Shown: positions 52,778 to 62,290 of the stretch, piece after piece
Layout: each line of letters begins with the position of its first letter
Position numbering within the stretch: position 1 is the first letter of the stretch
Assembly: GCA_963835935.1 (NCBI GenBank)
Contig: CAWIHK010000001.1
Coordinates: forward strand, 1 to 64,000
Length of the DNA: 64,000 bases
DNA from: CAWIHK01 sp963835935
GTDB lineage: Bacteria > Bacteroidota > Ignavibacteria > UBA10030 > CAVZMI01
Direction of reading: 5' to 3'
Translations under genes and position numbers: made by a program
Notes under the pieces: generated by a model
Told to the model about the DNA's origin: nothing
The model's input: only the letters and a program-made list of their open reading frames with translations
The model's database searches: none

Positions 52778-54913
52778 ATGAAGAAAATATTTTTAATTTT
52801 CCTCTTCATCATCGTCGCGGTTGTTTCCTTGCCGGCTCAACAAACAAAAACTGGGAAACCAAAATCGTACAAAGAACTGCGGTATCCAAAACTCAGAGAG
52901 ATCACAATTCCGAAACCGGATACGCTTCAACTTTGTAACGGCTTGCGGATTTATTTGCTCGAAGATCATTCACTTCCTCTTATCGATGCACAAATTCTCA
53001 TACACACCGGATCGCGATATGAACCAGCGGATAAAGTCGGCCTTGCCGGAATAGTAGGAGAAGTGATGCGAACAGGAGGCACTACATCGAAGACAGGCGA
53101 TCAATTCGACGATGAACTTGAAAAAATTGCGGCTTCCGTCGAAACGTCGATTGGAACATCGTCAGGTTCCGCGTCGATGTCGGTTATGAAAGAGGACATC
53201 GATAAAGGATTGTCGGCGCTGGCGGATGTTCTGATGCATCCTGCGTTCCCGGAAGATAAAATCGAGCTTTCAAAAATTGAAATAAAAAGTGAAATATCGC
53301 GGCGAAACGATAATGTCGGATCAATTGCGGCGCGTGAATTCCGGCGTCTGATTTATGGGCCGGATAATATTTATGGCCGCATCGTGGAATATGAGCACGT
53401 CGACAACATCACCCGCCAGGACTTGATCGATTTTCATAATAAATATTTTGCTCCGAATAACGCGCTCATGGCAATATGGGGAGATTTCGATGTGAGCGCC
53501 ATGAAAGCAAAGATTAAAGAATATTTTGGAAGTTGGGAAAAACAACAACTCGATGTTCCGGCACTTCCGCCGATTCCGCAATCGCATGGAAACTCTGCTT
53601 ATTTTATTTCGAAAGAAGATGTCAATCAAGCGAATATTTATATCGGACATCTCGGCGGAATTCTCAGCGACCCGGAGAGCGAAGCGCTCAATGTTGCCGA
53701 CCAGATTTTTGGCGGAGCATTCGCTTCACGGCTCTTCAAACGTATCCGATCCGATCAAGGACTTGCGTACAATGTCGGAAGCAATTGGGGTGAGAACTTC
53801 GATCATCCCGGCATCTTCACAATCTCGGCAAGTACAAAATCGCAAAGCGCCGTCAAAGTATCACGCGAGATTATAAAAGAATTGGAGGAGCTGCTGAAGA
53901 ACGGGATTACAGATGCCGAATTAAAATTCGGAAAAGAATCACTGCTGAATTCGTTTGTATTCAATTATGACACGAAAGAAAAAATAATCTCACAAATTCT
54001 CGAACAGGAGTTTTACAATTATCCGGAGGATTTTCTTCCAAAACAAAAACACACGATCGAAGCGCTGACAAAAGAAGATGTCATGTCTGCCGTACGAAAA
54101 AGATGGAAACCTGAAGATCTCACAATCCTTGTAGTGGGAAAAGAAAAAGATTTCGACGAGCCGATGAAGAATTTGAATCCGGATTATAAAACAATCGATA
54201 TAACGATTCCACAACCGCCGGAAAGAATTCCTGAAGCGACACCCGAAACAATCGAACGCGGAAAAGAACAGTTGCGCAAATCGCTCGAAGCGGCGGGAGG
54301 CAAACTTCTTCTGAACATTCACGACATGAGCATTTCGGGTAAAACAACTTTGACAACTCCTCAGGGAGACATTTCGATGACGACAGAAACGAAATTGCTT
54401 TTTCCGTGTAAGTGGATCGAAGTGATGCAGTCTCCTTACGGTGAAATCCGGTTCATATATGACGGCATATCGTTATGGATGAAGAATCCGCAGGGAGTTA
54501 TAGAAGTAAGCGGAGTTCAAAAAGAAGAAATGCAAAAAGAATTTGTCCGGAACCCGGTTTCCGTTCTCCAAAATTTTGAAAAACCGGAATATCAGATTCA
54601 ATATTTTAAAGATGAAACAATCGATAGTATTTCAGCGGCGGTAATAATTGTGCGGCATATTCCTACAAATTCCATCACGAAGTTTGTGATAGATAAAAAA
54701 ACGAATCTTCCGTTGAAAGCGATTGCAAAATCTATCGGCATGAATGGTCCGGAAGAAATCGAAACGACTTATTCCGACTATCGAGACATTGGAGGAGTAA
54801 AAATCGCTTTCAAAGAACTGACATTATCGAGCGGAAAAAAAGTCGCCGAGACAATCTTTTCGAATGTCGGCATTAATTCCGGCTTGTTGGAAGAGTCATT
54901 CAAGAAGCCTTAA
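52778..54913 (+). CDS. M16-family non-catalytic subunit with LolA-like C-terminal extension
   Basis: 711 residues with a signal peptide (FLIFLFIIVAVVSLPAQQ). The M16 fold is clear (LCNGLRIYLLEDHSLPLIDA, IGHLGG, RSDQGLAYNVGS) but the HxxEH position reads GLAGIVGEV, so it cannot bind zinc. Residues from about 500 form an extra beta-rich domain (NIHDMSISGKTTLTTPQGD, FIYDGISLWMKNP, TNSITKFVIDKKTNLPLKA) that resembles LolA/outer-membrane lipoprotein-sorting folds. It is coupled to the catalytic subunit and probably forms a heterodimer in the periplasm. Confidence 0.85.
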   Translation: MKKIFLIFLFIIVAVVSLPAQQTKTGKPKSYKELRYPKLREITIPKPDTLQLCNGLRIYLLEDHSLPLIDAQILIHTGSRYEPADKVGLAGIVGEVMRTGGTTSKTGDQFDDELEKIAASVETSIGTSSGSASMSVMKEDIDKGLSALADVLMHPAFPEDKIELSKIEIKSEISRRNDNVGSIAAREFRRLIYGPDNIYGRIVEYEHVDNITRQDLIDFHNKYFAPNNALMAIWGDFDVSAMKAKIKEYFGSWEKQQLDVPALPPIPQSHGNSAYFISKEDVNQANIYIGHLGGILSDPESEALNVADQIFGGAFASRLFKRIRSDQGLAYNVGSNWGENFDHPGIFTISASTKSQSAVKVSREIIKELEELLKNGITDAELKFGKESLLNSFVFNYDTKEKIISQILEQEFYNYPEDFLPKQKHTIEALTKEDVMSAVRKRWKPEDLTILVVGKEKDFDEPMKNLNPDYKTIDITIPQPPERIPEATPETIERGKEQLRKSLEAAGGKLLLNIHDMSISGKTTLTTPQGDISMTTETKLLFPCKWIEVMQSPYGEIRFIYDGISLWMKNPQGVIEVSGVQKEEMQKEFVRNPVSVLQNFEKPEYQIQYFKDETIDSISAAVIIVRHIPTNSITKFVIDKKTNLPLKAIAKSIGMNGPEEIETTYSDYRDIGGVKIAFKELTLSSGKKVAETIFSNVGINSGLLEESFKKP

Positions 54914-55153
54914 AGAACGCATAAGATTTCTTTTCATCAAGGCTGATTCTTAGCGGTCTGAAATCTTTTCTAGATTCCAGACTGCACTTGATATGACGCT
55001 ACTTGAATGAGAGAATCCAGAAGCTTGAGAAGATTAAAAACAAAGAAGACTGATTTATTTTAGGGTGTGACTACAGGTGTAATTCAATCTTGCTTCTATC
55101 TCATTTTGTGTCTATAATAAACTTTACGAACGAACATTATTTCAGACAATTAC

Positions 55154-56329
55154 TTGATACCGCGAATCATATTAAAAAAAGGGGAAGAACACAGAATACT
55201 CGAAGGACATCTCTGGGTGTTCAGCAACGAGATTCATTCGATCGAAGCGGGTTCACCTGCAACAGGCGACATTGTCGATGTTCGAAGAATCGATGGAAAG
55301 TTTTTAGCAAGAGGATTTTATCACCCTCATTCGTTGGTGGCTGTACGGATTCTAACTTTTGATGATGTTGAAATAGATCCAGACTTTTTTAAAACACGAA
55401 TCCGGCAGGCGGCCGAACTCAGGAAAATACTGTATCCAGAATGCAATTCATATCGTCTGATCTATGGCGAAAGCGATTTTCTTCCCGGCTTGATCGTCGA
55501 TAAATTTGACACGATTTTATCACTGCAAATCCTATCGGCCGGGATGGAATTACGCCTTCAAACTATCGTAAAAATATTGTTGGAGGAATTTTCTCCAGAA
55601 TCCATGATTGAAAAGAACGAGTCTTTTCTTAGAAAATTGGAAGATTTGCCCGATCGTTCAGGATTTCTTTTCGGTGAAAAATCATCGGTAATGATAACGG
55701 AAAATGAAATTCGATACGTCATTGATGTAGCGGGAGGCCAAAAAACCGGATTTTTCCTCGATCAACGCGAGAATCGCAAGGCTATCAGACGTTATACAAA
55801 AGGGAAACATGTTCTTGATTGTTTTTGCAATGACGGAGGATTTTCCTTAAACTCCTGCTATGGCGGTGCGTCTAATGTTTTAGGCATAGATGTTTCGGAT
55901 GGCGCAATCACGCGTGCACGATCTAATGCCGAAGAAAATAAAATGAATTCGGTTTGCCGTTTTGAAGTGAGCGATGTTTTTGAGCGGCTACAGAAAGAAG
56001 TAAACTCTGACGCACAATTCGATGTTATTATTTTAGATCCGCCTTCGTTCACAAAAAGCAGAAAGACGGTGAACACGGCAAAAAAAGGATATAAAGAAAT
56101 CAATACCGCGGCAATGAAAATTTTAAAACGAGGCGGTATTTTGGCCACAGCTTCTTGCTCGCATCATATACTTGAACAAACGTTTTTAGAAATTATTCGA
56201 GAAAGCGCTATGGCGGCAAGTAAATCGATCCAATTGCTCGAATGGCATGGAGCCGGGCCTGACCATCCAGTCTTACCGGCAATGCCCGAGACGAAATATT
56301 TAAAATTCGGAATTTTCAGGATTTCATAA
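55154..56329 (+). CDS. rlmI: 23S rRNA (cytosine-C5) methyltransferase, RlmI-type
   Basis: 391 residues from a TTG at 55154, chosen because IPRIILKKGEEHRILEGHLW aligns with the usual N-terminus. It has an N-terminal PUA domain (HLWVFSNEI), a central EEHD-like domain, and a Rossmann methyltransferase domain with motif I VLDCFCNDGGF and catalytic-loop ILDPPSF; a conserved cysteine lies in ATASCSHH. RlmI-type enzymes make m5C in 23S rRNA. No strong ribosome site precedes the start. Confidence 0.85.
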   Translation: MIPRIILKKGEEHRILEGHLWVFSNEIHSIEAGSPATGDIVDVRRIDGKFLARGFYHPHSLVAVRILTFDDVEIDPDFFKTRIRQAAELRKILYPECNSYRLIYGESDFLPGLIVDKFDTILSLQILSAGMELRLQTIVKILLEEFSPESMIEKNESFLRKLEDLPDRSGFLFGEKSSVMITENEIRYVIDVAGGQKTGFFLDQRENRKAIRRYTKGKHVLDCFCNDGGFSLNSCYGGASNVLGIDVSDGAITRARSNAEENKMNSVCRFEVSDVFERLQKEVNSDAQFDVIILDPPSFTKSRKTVNTAKKGYKEINTAAMKILKRGGILATASCSHHILEQTFLEIIRESAMAASKSIQLLEWHGAGPDHPVLPAMPETKYLKFGIFRIS

Positions 56330-56342
56330 ATCTGGGGGTACT

Positions 56343-57044
56343 ATGAAGAACATTTTATTTTTTGTTACGTTGGCAGTATTCATATCAATCTCCGTCAATG
56401 CCCAACAAACAACGTCGACCACAAAAAATCCATCTGCTACATCGCCTTTGCTTTATCCTACCATTCCTTCGGATACAATTGGGTTAACGCAGTCTTACGG
56501 ACTCGACATTCTTTTTTCAACAAATGGATTTGGCCTTGGTTTATTTTACCGGTGCGATTTAAATAAAACAATTCAGGGGTTTGCATCATTTGCAATTTCA
56601 GAATCGAAAGATGAAAGCGAATTCGATCAGTACGATCCTTATACGGGCGAGAGTTATTCCCCCGGAGAAATCAATCGATTCTTAATTTTTCCATTAAGCT
56701 TCGGAATACAGTACAGAATATTCGAAGACGAAATAATGGACAATTTCCGGCCATACCTCACGGCCGGTGCAGGCCCAACAGTAGTCTTCTCGAGTCCTTA
56801 TGATAGAGAATTTTTTAACAGTCTGAGATATGGCAAAGCATATTGGACATATAATAGTTTCATCGGCCTGGGTGCATTTTTTGGCAATCAGCGTGGAAGT
56901 TTTCTTGGATTCAATTTCAGATATTATTTTATACCGATTGCAGGAGGGCTTCCGAGTATGCAGAACCAGGTGACCGGTGACATCATGAATAAAAAAGATT
57001 TTGGAGGATTTTTTATCTCTTTAACTCTCGGGACAAGTTATTGA
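56343..57044 (+). CDS. Outer-membrane beta-barrel protein, OmpA/OprF-like fold
   Basis: 233 residues with a signal peptide (MKNILFFVTLAVFISISVNA). Alternating hydrophobic/polar strands with glycine-aromatic turns (GLGLFYRCDLNKTIQGFASF, YRIFEDEIMDNFRPYLTAGA) and a terminal aromatic strand (FGGFFISLTLGTSY) fit an 8-stranded barrel. No peptidoglycan-binding domain follows. It starts 13 nt after rlmI; function unknown. Confidence 0.72.
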   Translation: MKNILFFVTLAVFISISVNAQQTTSTTKNPSATSPLLYPTIPSDTIGLTQSYGLDILFSTNGFGLGLFYRCDLNKTIQGFASFAISESKDESEFDQYDPYTGESYSPGEINRFLIFPLSFGIQYRIFEDEIMDNFRPYLTAGAGPTVVFSSPYDREFFNSLRYGKAYWTYNSFIGLGAFFGNQRGSFLGFNFRYYFIPIAGGLPSMQNQVTGDIMNKKDFGGFFISLTLGTSY

Positions 57045-57068
57045 GTGTGTGATAGGAACTAATCCAAT

Positions 57069-57674
57069 TTATAGTTTTTTTGAAAATGAAAGTTTTTGCA
57101 CTTCTTCATACCGAAAACAACTAACCAAATGATCATTCACCATTCCTGCGGCCTGCATAAATGCATAACAAATTGTAGGCCCGACAAATGTAAATCCGCG
57201 TTGCTTTAAATCTTTGCTCATCGTCTCGGCTGCTTTACTAACAGCAGGTAATTGTTTCAGCGTTTTAAAACGATTTACTTTCATTCTGTGATTTGTGAAT
57301 TGCCAGATATAGTTATCGAACGATCCGAACTCTTTTTGAACTGTCAGGAAGAGTCGGGCATTCTTCACGGTTGAAAGTATCTTCAATCTATTTCGAATTA
57401 TACCTTCATCCTTGAGCAAGCGTTGTATATCTTTTTCTGTGAAACGTGCTATTCGCACAGGATCATAATTCCTGAAAGCCTTGCGGAACGCTTCTCGTTT
57501 TTTCAAAACAATCGACCAACTTAAACCAGCCTGGAAGGCATCCAGCATCATGAATTCGAAGAGCTTGCGATCGTCGTGAAGCGGAACGCCCCATTCCGTA
57601 TCGTGATATTCGATCATTAACGGATTGTCTGTCGGCCATGGACAGCGTTCTCTGTTTTGCAGTTTTGACGGCAT
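57069..57674 (-). CDS. tag: DNA-3-methyladenine glycosylase I
   Basis: 201 residues. The TagI signature is complete: CPW near the start, YHDTEWGVPLHDDRKLFEFM, AGLSWSIVLKKREAFRKAF, and the C-terminal NDHLVSCFR with the zinc ligands His and Cys. The enzyme excises 3-methyladenine from alkylated DNA. The start could be slightly downstream, as many homologues begin nearer RCPW. Confidence 0.93.
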   Translation of the reverse strand: MPSKLQNRERCPWPTDNPLMIEYHDTEWGVPLHDDRKLFEFMMLDAFQAGLSWSIVLKKREAFRKAFRNYDPVRIARFTEKDIQRLLKDEGIIRNRLKILSTVKNARLFLTVQKEFGSFDNYIWQFTNHRMKVNRFKTLKQLPAVSKAAETMSKDLKQRGFTFVGPTICYAFMQAAGMVNDHLVSCFRYEEVQKLSFSKKL

Positions 57675-57725
57675 GGATAAAGATAAAAGGAAAACGGTAA
57701 AAGTAAAAAAATAAAATCGACTAAA

Positions 57726-58271
57726 TTAGAAAAAAAGTAAATGAACAATAAAGAGCGCCGCGAGCGCTCCGGTAAGATCGGCCATGAGTCCGGCCGCAAT
57801 TGCATGGCGTGTGTTCTTTATTCCTACCGCTCCGAAATAAACCGCAATCACATAAAATGTCGTCTCGGAACTTCCGTAGATTGTCGAGACAAGGACTCCT
57901 ATGAAACTGTCGGGGCCGTGCGTTTTCATGATATCGCTCATCAAACCGAGAGAACCGCTTCCGGAGAGCGGACGCATCAATACCATCGGCAGAGCTTCGG
58001 CCGGCATCCCAATCAATCTCGTTACCGGATCGAGCAATCGAACAAACAACTCGAGGGCGCCGCTCGCTCGAAAAACTCCAATCGCGACGAGCATGCCTAC
58101 CAGATATGGAATGATTCGCACGGCAACATTAAATCCGTCTTTTGCTCCATCGATGAAACAATTGTACACGTTCACTTTTTTTATCAATCCGGCAATTAAA
58201 AAAAAGAGGATGAGCAGTGGAATGGAAAAAGTCGCAATCGCTGTTAATACTATCTTTAGGAATTCCATCAT
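57726..58271 (-). CDS. SpmB-like nucleoside-recognition membrane protein
   Basis: 181 residues with about four to five membrane segments and the gate-domain pattern of the nucleoside-recognition family (GFNVAVRIIPYLVGMLVAIG, MRPLSGSGSLGLMSDIM, TIYGSSETTFYVIAVYFGAV), matching SpmB of spore-formers. In non-spore-formers this pair is of unknown function. It overlaps the SpmA-like gene by 4 nt. Confidence 0.85.
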   Translation of the reverse strand: MMEFLKIVLTAIATFSIPLLILFFLIAGLIKKVNVYNCFIDGAKDGFNVAVRIIPYLVGMLVAIGVFRASGALELFVRLLDPVTRLIGMPAEALPMVLMRPLSGSGSLGLMSDIMKTHGPDSFIGVLVSTIYGSSETTFYVIAVYFGAVGIKNTRHAIAAGLMADLTGALAALFIVHLLFF

Positions 58272-59251
58272 TCATTCTCCTTCTTACCACGATTGAAGAT
58301 CGAGAACCGTTGAAGAAATTTCGAGGTCAGGATTCCTACCACTGTTGCTAATGACGCGCCAAAAATTGTTGTACCGATGATTATTGTCGGATTCGCCGAG
58401 CCAAGTCCCGCACGAATGGCAATTGCCGTTGCCGGTATCAGTGTTAATCCGCCGGTATTTATCGCAAGAAAGGTGACCATCGGATTTGATGCAGAAGTTT
58501 TTTTCGTATTTAAAGTCTGCAATTCTTCCATTGCTTTTATTCCGAGTGGTGTTGCCGCATTACTGAGGCCGAGCATATTTGCGGCAATGTTCATCACCAT
58601 CGCAGCCATAGCCGGATGATCCGGCGGCACTTCAGGAAAAATCCGGCGCATGATGGGAGAGAGAAATTTCGTGATGACTTTCAAAATTCCAGCCGCTTCG
58701 GCGATTTTCATCATCCCGAGCCAGAGAGCCATTATTCCGATCAACCCAAGTGCGATTGTAACCGCTGTGCCGGCATATTCGAACATCGTTTGCGTAACAG
58801 CTCTCAATCGAACCAACGTCACTGCATCAAAAAGAATGGTTGAGTGAATTTCCAGTTTTCCATCTTTATATAAATGTCCGATGATTTCTGATTCGCCGAT
58901 AAGTTTGTCTTTCGTTCCAAGTGCTTCAGCCATCGTCTGCCAAATCCGTGGGGAAGAAGAAGAAAGCAACAATTGAATTTTGCGTTCCTTTCTTAGAACT
59001 AAAACGTTCTGTCGTATTGTATCTTCAACAATGGAAGATTCACTCAAATTGTAAAAATCGGCAAATTGTTTTCTGGAAATAATCATTTCTCCGGCTTGAG
59101 TGTTGCCTGTTGAATTATTTTCATCCAAACGCAACACGACATCGAGAGGAATGCCGTTCCGGTAATTGTTTTGCATCTGATCGGCGACATCATTCCCAAC
59201 AGCGCAAAGAATTCCAATCACAAGAAGAGTTAACCAGATATAGTTCAGCAT
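58268..59251 (-). CDS. SpmA-like nucleoside-recognition membrane protein
   Basis: 327 residues. It has an N-terminal membrane helix, a soluble insert (about 35-130) not found in short SpmA proteins, then a nucleoside-recognition gate region (IALGLIGIMALWLGMMKIAE, MNIAANMLGLSNAATPLGIK, NPMVTFLAINTGGLTLIPAT). It pairs with the SpmB-like gene by a 4-nt overlap, so they likely act as a complex. Confidence 0.85.
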   Translation of the reverse strand: MLNYIWLTLLVIGILCAVGNDVADQMQNNYRNGIPLDVVLRLDENNSTGNTQAGEMIISRKQFADFYNLSESSIVEDTIRQNVLVLRKERKIQLLLSSSSPRIWQTMAEALGTKDKLIGESEIIGHLYKDGKLEIHSTILFDAVTLVRLRAVTQTMFEYAGTAVTIALGLIGIMALWLGMMKIAEAAGILKVITKFLSPIMRRIFPEVPPDHPAMAAMVMNIAANMLGLSNAATPLGIKAMEELQTLNTKKTSASNPMVTFLAINTGGLTLIPATAIAIRAGLGSANPTIIIGTTIFGASLATVVGILTSKFLQRFSIFNRGKKENE

Positions 59252-59274
59252 AATGATCCGTTCGTTGAAGAATA

Positions 59275-59877
59275 TTAGAAACGAACCTGCAAATTTAAAC
59301 CAACAGCATCGGGACGCGCTAAAAGATTCAGATGAACCGATTTTCCCTGATTAAAATCGTACAAACTTGCGTCGACGTAAGCATCGATAATATTTAATGC
59401 GTACTCAATTCCCAGATAGCCTGCAAAGGCATCCCGTTCATTGTGGTAAAAGTTTCTGACACTTAGATATTGATTACTGATATCTATTGCTCTTGTATCC
59501 TTATTCAGATAGGGAGACGAATTGATACATGAGGTATAGAGATCACGATAATTATGATACAATTTATTCAAATCAATCCAGTTGTATACAAACCAGGCTG
59601 CAAACCCGGCGAGAATAGGCACTTTCCAGTATGAGCCATTGTAAACCTGGCCGGCGCCGGGAATAACCGCAGAAAGGCACATTGCGAGAAGAGGCGACTT
59701 CGATTGTTTGTACGGGACACTAAGCGAATCTGCAAAATGGAGAGTGTCATTTTGAACAGGGCCGGGCTGAAAAGTCGGAAGAAAATTTGTATCAGGCCGT
59801 GCACTGGTTGTTTGTGCATGAAGAGTTGCGCTTACACACAGAATTGAAATTATTATTATGATGTTTTGAGGCCGCAT
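59275..59877 (-). CDS. DUF5683-family membrane protein
   Basis: 200 residues with a signal peptide and the DUF5683 core: SPLLAMCLSAVIPGAGQVYN, GSYWKVPI and VYNWIDLNKLYHNYRD, then a second hydrophobic part (AFAGYLGIEYALNIIDAYV). Function unknown. Its place downstream of parB is a recurring arrangement in Bacteroidetes-group genomes, here with ridA in between. Confidence 0.8.
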   Translation of the reverse strand: MRPQNIIIIISILCVSATLHAQTTSARPDTNFLPTFQPGPVQNDTLHFADSLSVPYKQSKSPLLAMCLSAVIPGAGQVYNGSYWKVPILAGFAAWFVYNWIDLNKLYHNYRDLYTSCINSSPYLNKDTRAIDISNQYLSVRNFYHNERDAFAGYLGIEYALNIIDAYVDASLYDFNQGKSVHLNLLARPDAVGLNLQVRF

Positions 59878-59882
59878 GCGTT

Positions 59883-60266
59883 TTAGATTACCGCTATAAC
59901 TTCGATCTCGACACCAACATCACGCGGAAGGCGAGCCACCTGGACTGTGCTTCGTGCCGGACTTTCGTGCGCGAAGTATTCAGCGTAGACTTCATTCATC
60001 GCGGTGAATTCATTCATATCTTTGAGAAAGACAGTTGTTTTCACGATGTTCCGGAACGATGTCCCAGCTTCGTTTAAAATCGCTTTGATATTTTCACAAA
60101 CACAACGCGTCTGTGATTTGATATCACCAATCACAACATTTCCGGTCGATGGATCGATCGGTATCTGACCGGCAAGAAATAAAAAGCGTCCTGAAGCAAG
60201 TACAGCTTGATTATATGGCCCGATTGGTAACGGCGCTTTTTCTGTTTTAATAACAGCGCGCTCCAT
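59883..60266 (-). CDS. ridA: RidA family reactive-intermediate deaminase
   Basis: 127 residues, full length. Conserved elements are YNQAVLASGRFLFLAGQIPI, the arginine in SPARSTVQVARLP (substrate carboxylate binding), and the glutamate in VGVEIEVIAVI. It hydrolyses reactive enamine/imine intermediates from PLP enzymes. AGGAGG lies 7 nt before the ATG; it sits between parB and DUF5683. Confidence 0.93.
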   Translation of the reverse strand: MERAVIKTEKAPLPIGPYNQAVLASGRFLFLAGQIPIDPSTGNVVIGDIKSQTRCVCENIKAILNEAGTSFRNIVKTTVFLKDMNEFTAMNEVYAEYFAHESPARSTVQVARLPRDVGVEIEVIAVI

Positions 60267-60278
60267 AATTCTATCCTC

Positions 60279-61187
60279 CTATTTTTCCGTCAAGAGTTCG
60301 AGAATGCGTTCTAAATCCTCTGGCGAATAATATTCGATGACAATTTCACCTTTGCCTGTCGGGTGAGATTTTATCTGGACTTTAGTACCGAGCGCATGCC
60401 GCAAACGCGATTCCATGTTCCGGATTCCGCCGTCGGCCGGTGGTGACGGAATTGTGCCACCCTTGTGTTGGACGGTCGGTTTGGTGCCGATGTTCCGCGC
60501 AAGCTCTTCGACTTTGCGAACGGATAATGCTTCTCTGACTATTTTTTGCCAGACTTTTAATTGTGCCGCCTCATTTGGTAATCCGATCAAAGCACGCGCA
60601 TGGCCCATGGAAATTTCTTCACGTCGTAAACTCCGTTGAATACGTTCCGGAAGTTTTAGCAAGCGGAGAAAATTCGTAACCGTCGACCGGTCTTTCCCGA
60701 TTTTTTTTGCTACAAGATCCTGTGTCAAACGGCACTCATCAATAAGCCGCTGATATGAAATTGCAATTTCAATCGGATTTAAATGTTCGCGCTGAAGATT
60801 TTCAACAAGAGCAAGCTCGAGCATTTCTTCATCGGTTGAAACCTCGATGATATATGCCGGGATGGCCTTTAGCCCAATATCCTGCGATGCGCGCACACGG
60901 CGTTCACCTGAGATCAATTCGTACATTCCGCCCGCAACGCGCCGCACTGTGATCGGTTGAATAACGCCTTTTTCCTGGATCGAGCGCTTAAGATCTTCGA
61001 GCGCTTCCGCATCAAAATCCATGCGCGGTTGGAAAGGATTTGGTTTTACTTTTACAAGATCGACAGTAGCGATGATATTGGGTTGACCGTTATCGGAATC
61101 TTGTATGTTGGAATAAACAGAGACGTCGCCGCTTGTCGAGCGCTGAATCAATGCGCTCAAACCTTTTCCCAGAACTGTTTTGCCCAT
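60279..61187 (-). CDS. parB: Chromosome-partitioning protein ParB
   Basis: 302 residues: N-terminal CTPase/ParB domain with PNPFQPRMDF and the arginine patch GERRVRA at 94-100, a helix-turn-helix parS reader (LVAKKIGKDRSTVTNFLRLL, EISMGHARALIGL) and a C-terminal dimerisation segment. ParB loads as a sliding clamp at parS near the origin. parA lies 29 nt upstream in the same operon. Confidence 0.95.
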   Translation of the reverse strand: MGKTVLGKGLSALIQRSTSGDVSVYSNIQDSDNGQPNIIATVDLVKVKPNPFQPRMDFDAEALEDLKRSIQEKGVIQPITVRRVAGGMYELISGERRVRASQDIGLKAIPAYIIEVSTDEEMLELALVENLQREHLNPIEIAISYQRLIDECRLTQDLVAKKIGKDRSTVTNFLRLLKLPERIQRSLRREEISMGHARALIGLPNEAAQLKVWQKIVREALSVRKVEELARNIGTKPTVQHKGGTIPSPPADGGIRNMESRLRHALGTKVQIKSHPTGKGEIVIEYYSPEDLERILELLTEK

Positions 61188-61216
61188 GCGTTCTGTACTT
61201 CTCCGTCCAATTATTG

Positions 61217-61987
61217 TTATGATTTATTATTCTGAAGAATTTCTTTTGTCAATTCCATATAATTCCTCGTTCCGCTTGAAATTGCGTCGTAGAGGATGAT
61301 CGGTTTTCCAAAGCTCGGAGCTTCACTTAATCGGACATTCCGTGTGATAATGGTCGAAAACACCTTATCACCAAAATATTTTTTAACTTCATCCACAATC
61401 TGATTCGATAATCTCAGGCGGCCGTCGAACATCGTCATCAAAACACCCTCAACATCAAGATGTGAATTGAGGTTCTTCTTGACGATATTGATTGTGTTCA
61501 ATAATTGGCTCAATCCTTCGAGCGCATAGTACTCGCATTGAACAGGGATGAGAACCGTATCCGCCGCAGTAAGCGCGTTAAGCGTCAACAACCCGAGAGA
61601 GGGCGGACAATCGATGATGATATATTTGTAATGTTTTCTGATTTTTTCCAGTGCGCGTTTCAACATTGTTTCGCGATTTGAATACTCTACCAGTTCCACT
61701 TCTGCACCGACAAGATTCACATGTGAAGGAAGAATAGAAAGAAATGGCACCTCCGTTTTTACGATCGCTTCTGCCGGTTCAATTTGATGGATTAAAACTT
61801 CATAAGTTGTTTTTCCCGAATCTTCCTTTTCAATTCCTACACCGCTCGTGGCATTTGCCTGCGGATCGATATCAACCAAAAGCGTCTCATATTCTGCCAC
61901 ACCTAGACACGAAGCAAGATTCACCGCTGTCGTTGTCTTACCAACTCCGCCTTTCTGATTCGTGATCGTAATTATTTTTCCCAACAA
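61217..61987 (-). CDS. parA: Chromosome-partitioning ATPase ParA (Soj)
   Basis: 256 residues with the deviant Walker A KGGVGKTT at 12-19, Walker A' LLVDIDPQANATSG, and Walker B IIDCPPSLG. The short length without an N-terminal helix-turn-helix is that of chromosomal Soj-type ParA. The promoter should lie in 61988-62290, a region with origin-like features. Confidence 0.95.
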   Translation of the reverse strand: MLGKIITITNQKGGVGKTTTAVNLASCLGVAEYETLLVDIDPQANATSGVGIEKEDSGKTTYEVLIHQIEPAEAIVKTEVPFLSILPSHVNLVGAEVELVEYSNRETMLKRALEKIRKHYKYIIIDCPPSLGLLTLNALTAADTVLIPVQCEYYALEGLSQLLNTINIVKKNLNSHLDVEGVLMTMFDGRLRLSNQIVDEVKKYFGDKVFSTIITRNVRLSEAPSFGKPIILYDAISSGTRNYMELTKEILQNNKS

Positions 61988-62290
61988 ATCACTCCTGAAA
62001 TTAATTATTTAAAGATAAATCAATCCAATTACTTTTTAAAAAATCGATAGAGATGAAATGTAAACGTGAAACATCGTGAAACAAATATAAATTATTTTTT
62101 GAGGTATTGCAATCAAAATATTAGTTATCAACAGCTTATCCACGATTATTTTTTAATTGATAATCGGTTTCTAATTGTTTATTTTTCTACACATTATTGT
62201 AATATTAGAATTGAAGCCTAAAATTGCGATATTAAATAAAGACTTTATCCACATCCGGATGTGGAAAAAATGTCATTTTGGGAGATAAAT
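61988..62290. other. parA-crcB intergenic region, possible replication origin region
   Basis: 303 bp, very AT-rich. DnaA-box-like 9-mers: TTATCAACA (62125-62133), TTATCCACG (62136-62144), TTATCCACA (62245-62253, consensus) and inverted TTTTCCACA (62260-62268). Two direct copies of CGTGAAACA (62065-62073 and 62075-62083) match the parS half-site. A perfect palindrome CCACATCCGGATGTGG lies at 62249-62264. Being beside parAB supports an oriC-proximal location, but no dnaA or other origin marker is in the window. Confidence 0.5.

Noticed and set aside
62041..62090. A canonical palindromic parS site
   Set aside because: Only the right half-site is matched, twice in direct orientation; the full 16-bp palindrome is absent.
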